Made by a program: the position numbers and the translations under genes. The notes under the pieces are model-generated. The model made no database searches. It worked only from the letters and a program-made list of their open reading frames with translations, and was not told the origin of the DNA. Shown here in pieces: positions 6,388 to 9,647 of a stretch of DNA of 9,647 bases. This DNA comes from Candidatus Iainarchaeum sp. (GTDB lineage Archaea > Iainarchaeota > Iainarchaeia > Iainarchaeales > JAGHAR01), in assembly GCA_021161405.1 (NCBI GenBank), contig JAGHAR010000010.1, forward strand, positions 1-9,647. The letters are read 5' to 3'. Positions within the stretch are counted from its first letter, which is position 1, and each line of letters begins with the position of its first letter.

Positions 6388-7317
6388 CTATCGATTATAA
6401 GCAATAGGTTTTTCTGCCTCTGATAATAACTGCTGCACTCTTTTTTTGCGCGGATTCAGCAAACCAGTTTTTGTAAAGAATCTCTCAAGCAGCGCCTTTG
6501 TAAGTTGATACGAGTGCTGCGATGATAGGTTGCTGAATATTATCGGAATTCCCCGCGTGTAAAATGTGGGAATCGCTACTCTTAGATAGTGCTCTAATAA
6601 AAATTCTGCAGGATGTTTGCCCAATAATCTCTTTGCATTTTCAACAGCTTGCTTATCTGCTGCTCCCTGAACAAAAGCTATTGTGCTGGGATGTCCGCTA
6701 TCTGTGCCAAGCAGAAAAATTTCTTTTCCGGGCGGGGATTCCAAAACAATGATTGGACAGCTAACAGTATGGCCATCTGGAAAGGTGTGCCTTTCTTTTA
6801 TCTTTACTGCATAGTTTATTCCTCTTGCCTTTATAGATTCAAAAAACTCTTTTTTATATTTCCAGTATTTTGTGTCTTCGCGGTTGCTGAAATAACCAAT
6901 TCTTTGCAGATGTTCAAGCTCATTGACACTTATTGCTGGGTTTGCATATATTAGCTCATAAAGCTCTACAAGATGGCCTATCAAATCTCTTCTTATTTTC
7001 TCGATAATAGCTATTGCTTCCTCTACATTTCGCTGAACAGAAATTATTCTTTCAACAATACGGGAGGCAGCCGGCAAATTTAGTGGGTCGCATCCGGTAA
7101 TAAGGTGCATAGCAGCGATAAACAATTTTCTTGCTAAGCGCGGAGAATCAGTAATTTTCAACACTTTGCTATAAATTATAGAGGCCTCTCTTCTCCACAA
7201 ATTTCGCTGCGATGGATCTTTTACAGCAGCTCTCAATAACTCTTCAAGAAGAGGCATTCTTCTTTGCTTTCTTGAGAACTTCTTTCTTATCCAAGAAGCG
7301 AACCTTCTAATTGCCAT
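6388..7317 (-). CDS. Unrecognised 309-residue protein; possible distant DUF535 (VirK/YbjX) resemblance
   Basis: I do not firmly recognise this protein. The N-terminus is strongly basic (RRFASWIRKKFSRKQRR within the first 20 residues). Residues 21-165 look mostly helical, and residues 166-220 look like beta strands (VKIKERHTF, CPIIVLES, EIFLLGTDSG, TIAFVQGAA). A helical and mixed tail follows, containing LLGKHPAEFLLEHY (231-244) and GIPIIFSNLSSQHSY (256-270). No signal peptide or membrane segment is visible, so it is probably cytoplasmic. The order 'QG... K.L.G..P.EFLLE... GIP.I.SN...H.Y' recalls from memory the DUF535 family, which is linked to surface biology in bacteria; this is a low-confidence guess. 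The ATG has TATAATAATAAA centred about 26 bp upstream and only a weak GGA, so it probably starts its own leaderless mRNA 36 bp after the epimerase stop. The stop is TAG. Confidence 0.75.
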   Translation of the reverse strand: MAIRRFASWIRKKFSRKQRRMPLLEELLRAAVKDPSQRNLWRREASIIYSKVLKITDSPRLARKLFIAAMHLITGCDPLNLPAASRIVERIISVQRNVEEAIAIIEKIRRDLIGHLVELYELIYANPAISVNELEHLQRIGYFSNREDTKYWKYKKEFFESIKARGINYAVKIKERHTFPDGHTVSCPIIVLESPPGKEIFLLGTDSGHPSTIAFVQGAADKQAVENAKRLLGKHPAEFLLEHYLRVAIPTFYTRGIPIIFSNLSSQHSYQLTKALLERFFTKTGLLNPRKKRVQQLLSEAEKPIAYNR

Positions 7318-7334
7318 AATTTCCTTATCTTTTG

Positions 7335-7346
7335 TTTATTATTATA
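7335..7346 (-). promoter_or_regulatory. TATA box of the unknown 309-residue gene
   Basis: TATAATAATAAA on the minus strand lies in the 36-bp gap after the epimerase gene, with TATAAT centred 26.5 bp before the ATG at 7317. This is the expected spacing for a leaderless archaeal start. A weak TAAGGAAATT just before the ATG could act as a minor ribosome site if the gene is also read from the upstream operon. Confidence 0.45.
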
Positions 7347-7353
7347 CTTTATG

Positions 7354-8361
7354 CTAAAGTTGCTTCTTTTTATAAGCGCTATGTGCCAATTTTTCAATTT
7401 CAAAGTAATCCATATATTTGAATTTTTTTGGCCCTTCCCTTAAGGCCCATTCAATTGTGTAATCCAGACCCTCGTTTATAGTAACTCTTGGCTTGTAATT
7501 CAGCAGTTTTTTTGCTTTTGTTATGTCTGCATAAATAACTTTAACATCGCTTTTCCTCCTTGGAACAAATTCCGGTTTTAGGTTTGCACCCATTTTCTTT
7601 ATTATTGTCTCTGCCAATCTTTTTACGCTCCATACCTCTGTATTGCCTATGTTGATCGGATTATTGATGAGCTTTTTCTTCCCGACTATTTTGTAGAGCG
7701 GTTCTATTATGTCTGTTATATATGTAAAAGCCCTCTTCTGCAGACCATCTCCAAAAATAATCGGCGGCTTATTTTGCATTATCCTATTTATGAAAATTGG
7801 CACGACTCCTCTATAGGGATCATCTAAACGTTGTCTCGGCCCAAAGACATTGAAAAACCTGACAATGTATGGCTTAATTCTCCCAAGCTCATAGTAAACC
7901 CTTAGATAATCTTCAAAAGCTTTCTTTGTAATTCCATAAGGGTCTTCCGGCTGCAGAGGATGTTCCTCGTTAACGGGCAATTTTTTCGGCCTGCCATAAA
8001 CAGCTATTGTAGAAGTAAACACAAAATCTTCTATGCGAGAATTTATCGCTTCTGTAAGCAGTGTGATACTTCCAATTAAATTTGTTTTAGCATTAAAAAT
8101 TGGCACAAAAACACTTTGACCTTCTGCTGCATGTGCAGCTATATGGAATACTGTATCAACGCCTTTAAGGGCTTTCCTGCAAGCATTCCTGCTTTCAATA
8201 GAACCGCGAATTATTTTTGCATCTTTTTCAATATATTTTAGGTTTGCTTTTCCACCAGCAAAATTGTCCAGTACAACGACCTTTTTGCCTTTATTGGCTA
8301 AATAGTTAACCAAATGCGACCCTATAAATCCACAGCCGCCAGTAACCAATACCTTGTCCAA
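7354..8361 (-). CDS. GalE-like nucleotide-sugar epimerase (extended SDR)
   Basis: This NAD-dependent UDP/dTDP-sugar 4-epimerase-like enzyme of 335 residues is counted from the TTG at 8361. The dinucleotide loop is GGCGFIGS (8-15), VVVLDNFAGG at 28-37 carries the acidic residue typical of NAD binding, and the active-site Thr is T118 (FTSTIAVYG), where E. coli GalE has Ser124. The catalytic pair is Y142 and K146 (PYGITK), and NVFGPRQ lies further on. It would interconvert hexose epimers for the local glycan; the exact sugar is unknown. Start choice: a GTG at 8370 would add three residues (MKFL...), but it lies inside GAGGTGA (8367-8373), the probable Shine-Dalgarno site. The TTG lies 5 nt after that site, the same geometry as rmlA. 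The radical SAM stop at 8372-8374 overlaps this site, so the two genes form an operon. Confidence 0.9.
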   Translation of the reverse strand: MDKVLVTGGCGFIGSHLVNYLANKGKKVVVLDNFAGGKANLKYIEKDAKIIRGSIESRNACRKALKGVDTVFHIAAHAAEGQSVFVPIFNAKTNLIGSITLLTEAINSRIEDFVFTSTIAVYGRPKKLPVNEEHPLQPEDPYGITKKAFEDYLRVYYELGRIKPYIVRFFNVFGPRQRLDDPYRGVVPIFINRIMQNKPPIIFGDGLQKRAFTYITDIIEPLYKIVGKKKLINNPINIGNTEVWSVKRLAETIIKKMGANLKPEFVPRRKSDVKVIYADITKAKKLLNYKPRVTINEGLDYTIEWALREGPKKFKYMDYFEIEKLAHSAYKKKQL

Positions 8362-8366
8362 AAATT

Positions 8367-8373
8367 TCACCTC
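8367..8373 (-). promoter_or_regulatory. Shine-Dalgarno site that decides a TTG start
   Basis: GAGGTGA on the minus strand is 5 nt before TTG (8361-8359) and overlaps both the TGA stop of the upstream radical SAM gene and the alternative GTG codon (8370-8368). The 5-nt spacing equals that before rmlA, favouring TTG over GTG. Confidence 0.6.
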
Positions 8374-9445
8374 AATCCATAAAACCTGTTCTCAAACAAT
8401 TCACGCAAACAGTTTCTATTTTGTATTTCCTCCTCGCTACTGCGTTCCTCGCTGCTTGATATTTTTCATTATTCCACACCTTTTTAAAGCCTTCTTTTAA
8501 AGCGTTTCCAAAGTCGTATTTCTCAAAATAAACACCACAGCAAGGACTAACACTGCCATTCCAATTTATAACGCTCACAAACCATAGGAAGTGACAGTAT
8601 TTCTTCTTTAATTTTCTTTCTTTCTTCCTGTAGTCATATCTGCTAAACTTCTCATTCTTTGGCAGCCAATCTTTAATTAATTCAATCTTTTCTCTGTCCT
8701 CGAGAAAAATTTCATCAGCCATGCTTGTCCTTAACGCACCAATAACGAGCTTATCTATTCCATATTTATGCTGGAATTCTTTCAATTTCGGAACTTCGTG
8801 TTCATTGTAACGATTAACCAAAAACTGCCAAACTATGCGCGGTGTTTCGGAATTCAATTCTTTTTTCTTTTTGTTAATAAGTTTTATGTTTTCTATTACT
8901 GTTTTAAGTTTTCCTCCGACACGGTATTTTTCATATGTTTTTTGCGTTATGCCATCAATAGAAAGATAGAGCTGATCTAAGCCGGATTTAACTAATCGTT
9001 CTGCTTGTTTCTCTGTTAAAGGCACATTGAAATTTGTATTAACGCTCAACCAAATTTTTTTACTGTGCGCATATTCTATCATTTTGAAAATTTCTTTGTT
9101 GAGAAATGGTTCTCCCCAATTGTTCAGGTCTATTTCGTACAGATATGGAGCCATTTCATCTACAATTTTTTTGAATTCGCTGAATTTCATATATCCTTTC
9201 TTCCTTCCCCTTCTGCGCTGGCCTGTTGGGCAAAGAGGACATCTCAATTGGCAAACATTTGTTGGATCGATTGTTAATTTTAGAGGATAGCCAATAACTT
9301 TTGCTGGTTTGATTGTTGCATACTGCAGAGTTAGGAGCAGCATATTCACAAATTTCCTTGGCGTAGCATAAGGGCTCAAGATAAAACGCTTAATAAATCT
9401 CTTTATCTGAAACTTGTAATATTTGTATTTATGCCTTAGGCTCAT
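8372..9445 (-). CDS. Radical SAM protein with SPASM-type C-terminal cysteines
   Basis: Counted from ATG 9445 the protein has 357 residues. The cluster-binding motif CxxxCxxC is C65, C69 and C72 (IDPTNVCQLRCPLCPTG), followed by LNNWGEPFLN and VNTNFN of the barrel. The C-terminal part carries C284, C302-C303 (WNGSVSPCC) and C347/C350 (VCVNC), a SPASM-like set for an extra Fe-S cluster. SPASM enzymes modify peptides, sugars or other small groups; members of this subgroup often sit in surface-polysaccharide loci, but the substrate is unknown. A longer frame begins at ATG 9505, yet it would overlap the divergent gene's start and run through a TATA-like box. ATG 9445 has no Shine-Dalgarno site but lies 27.5 bp from TTTAAA, fitting a leaderless mRNA. 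The stop is TGA, directly followed by the epimerase gene. Confidence 0.88.
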   Translation of the reverse strand: MSLRHKYKYYKFQIKRFIKRFILSPYATPRKFVNMLLLTLQYATIKPAKVIGYPLKLTIDPTNVCQLRCPLCPTGQRRRGRKKGYMKFSEFKKIVDEMAPYLYEIDLNNWGEPFLNKEIFKMIEYAHSKKIWLSVNTNFNVPLTEKQAERLVKSGLDQLYLSIDGITQKTYEKYRVGGKLKTVIENIKLINKKKKELNSETPRIVWQFLVNRYNEHEVPKLKEFQHKYGIDKLVIGALRTSMADEIFLEDREKIELIKDWLPKNEKFSRYDYRKKERKLKKKYCHFLWFVSVINWNGSVSPCCGVYFEKYDFGNALKEGFKKVWNNEKYQAARNAVARRKYKIETVCVNCLRTGFMD

Positions 9446-9469
9446 AGAAAGGAAAGTAATTGAAAGATT

Positions 9470-9475
9470 TTTAAA
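9470..9475. promoter_or_regulatory. Shared palindromic TATA box between the SPASM and GT-B genes
   Basis: TTTAAA, within ATTTTTAAATT, is centred 25.5 bp before the plus-strand ATG (9498) and 27.5 bp before the minus-strand ATG (9445). Both flanks are purine-rich when read toward the box (TTGAAAGATT on plus, ACGAAACCAA on minus), as expected for BRE elements in both directions. Confidence 0.55.
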
Positions 9476-9497
9476 TTGGTTTCGTAACTTTCTTGAT

Positions 9498-9647
9498 ATG
9501 CGCATATTTTACATTACTCATACTTTTAGCACTGCTGGCTTAGGCGGAGGCGGAGAAGCATTCTGCTACAATTTCCTGAAGGAATTAAGCAGAAGAGGCC
9601 ATGAGCTGTTTATCTTTACCACAAGCACCCGCAGAAATCCCAAGCGA
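9498..9647 (+). CDS. GT-B (GT4-like) glycosyltransferase, N-terminal part (runs off the right edge)
   Basis: Fifty codons are visible, open at the right edge. The product begins MRIFYITHTFSTAGLGGGGE and continues with FCYNFLKELSRRGHELFIFT. This is the typical first beta strand, glycine-rich loop and first helix of GT4-type transferases, where the GGGE loop contacts the nucleotide sugar and the segment after RRGHE is the second strand. It would add a sugar to a glycan at the cytoplasmic membrane face. Donor and acceptor cannot be told from this fragment. The ATG has no Shine-Dalgarno site and lies 25.5 bp from a TTTAAA box shared with the divergent radical SAM gene, so a leaderless mRNA is likely. 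The family call rests on only 50 residues. Confidence 0.8.
   Translation, partial: MRIFYITHTFSTAGLGGGGEAFCYNFLKELSRRGHELFIFTTSTRRNPKR

Noticed and set aside
3713..8360. Similar DNA near 3713-3745 and 8328-8360 (aatcc(g/a)cagccgccagt)
   Set aside because: This is not a mobile or recombination repeat. Both stretches encode the same VTGGCGFIG nucleotide-binding loop at the start of SDR proteins.
9498..9505. Palindrome ATGCGCAT giving two head-to-head overlapping ATG starts
   Set aside because: The minus-strand ATG at 9505 would add 20 residues not needed for the SPASM fold, and ATG 9445 has a better placed TATA-like box. The same ATGCGCAT occurs at 1934-1941 simply because a protein begins Met-Arg-Ile, so the palindrome is a codon coincidence.
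1..9647. CRISPR arrays, tRNA/rRNA genes, insertion sequences, toxin or defence modules
   Set aside because: I saw no regularly spaced repeats, tRNA-like cloverleaf, transposase motifs or terminal inverted repeats. Gaps between genes are about 100 bp or less, and all recognised genes fit glycan synthesis.

Overview
The window looks like a piece of an AT-rich archaeal chromosome carrying a surface-glycan (glycoconjugate) biosynthesis locus. No rRNA or other taxonomic marker is present, so the archaeal call rests on gene starts. Six or seven start codons have a TATA-like box centred about 24-29 bp upstream and no ribosome binding site, which is the archaeal pattern of leaderless mRNAs. Genes inside operons instead carry Shine-Dalgarno sites (for example GGAGGTGAT before rmlA). 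I cannot name the lineage; a DPANN-type or other uncultivated archaeon is possible but unproven.

Layout, left to right. Minus-strand operon 1 (3756 down to the left edge): rmlB (2749-3756, broken by one in-frame TGA), rmlA (1991-2752, ATGA overlap with rmlB), a cobalamin-binding-type radical SAM enzyme (466-1941), and a family 2 glycosyltransferase that runs off the left edge. An extended SDR sugar epimerase/reductase follows (3808-4728, minus), divergent from a plus-strand PAP2 lipid phosphatase (4781-5386). Next are a second GT2 glycosyltransferase with a C-terminal membrane segment (5392-6288, minus) and an unrecognised 309-residue protein (6388-7317, minus). Last come a GalE-like SDR epimerase (7354-8361, minus) and a SPASM-type radical SAM enzyme (8372-9445, minus), divergent from the start of a GT-B (GT4-like) glycosyltransferase that leaves the right edge (9498 onward, plus). 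Coding density is very high and no gap exceeds about 100 bp.

How the genes fit together (inference). RmlA and RmlB would make dTDP-glucose and then dTDP-4-keto-6-deoxyglucose. The two other SDRs would epimerise or reduce nucleotide sugars. The three glycosyltransferases would assemble a glycan on a lipid carrier or protein. The PAP2 enzyme could recycle a polyprenyl diphosphate carrier. The two radical SAM enzymes could tailor sugars or lipids. RmlC and a recognisable RmlD are not in the window.

Most notable points: (1) a single TGA replaces the conserved Gly of the DRPGHD motif in an otherwise intact rmlB; (2) both divergent gene pairs are separated by exactly 52 bp (with the starts chosen here), with one shared palindromic TTTAAA in the middle that could act as a two-way TATA box; (3) a likely TTG start at 8361; (4) an unrecognised protein that may distantly resemble DUF535 (VirK/YbjX).
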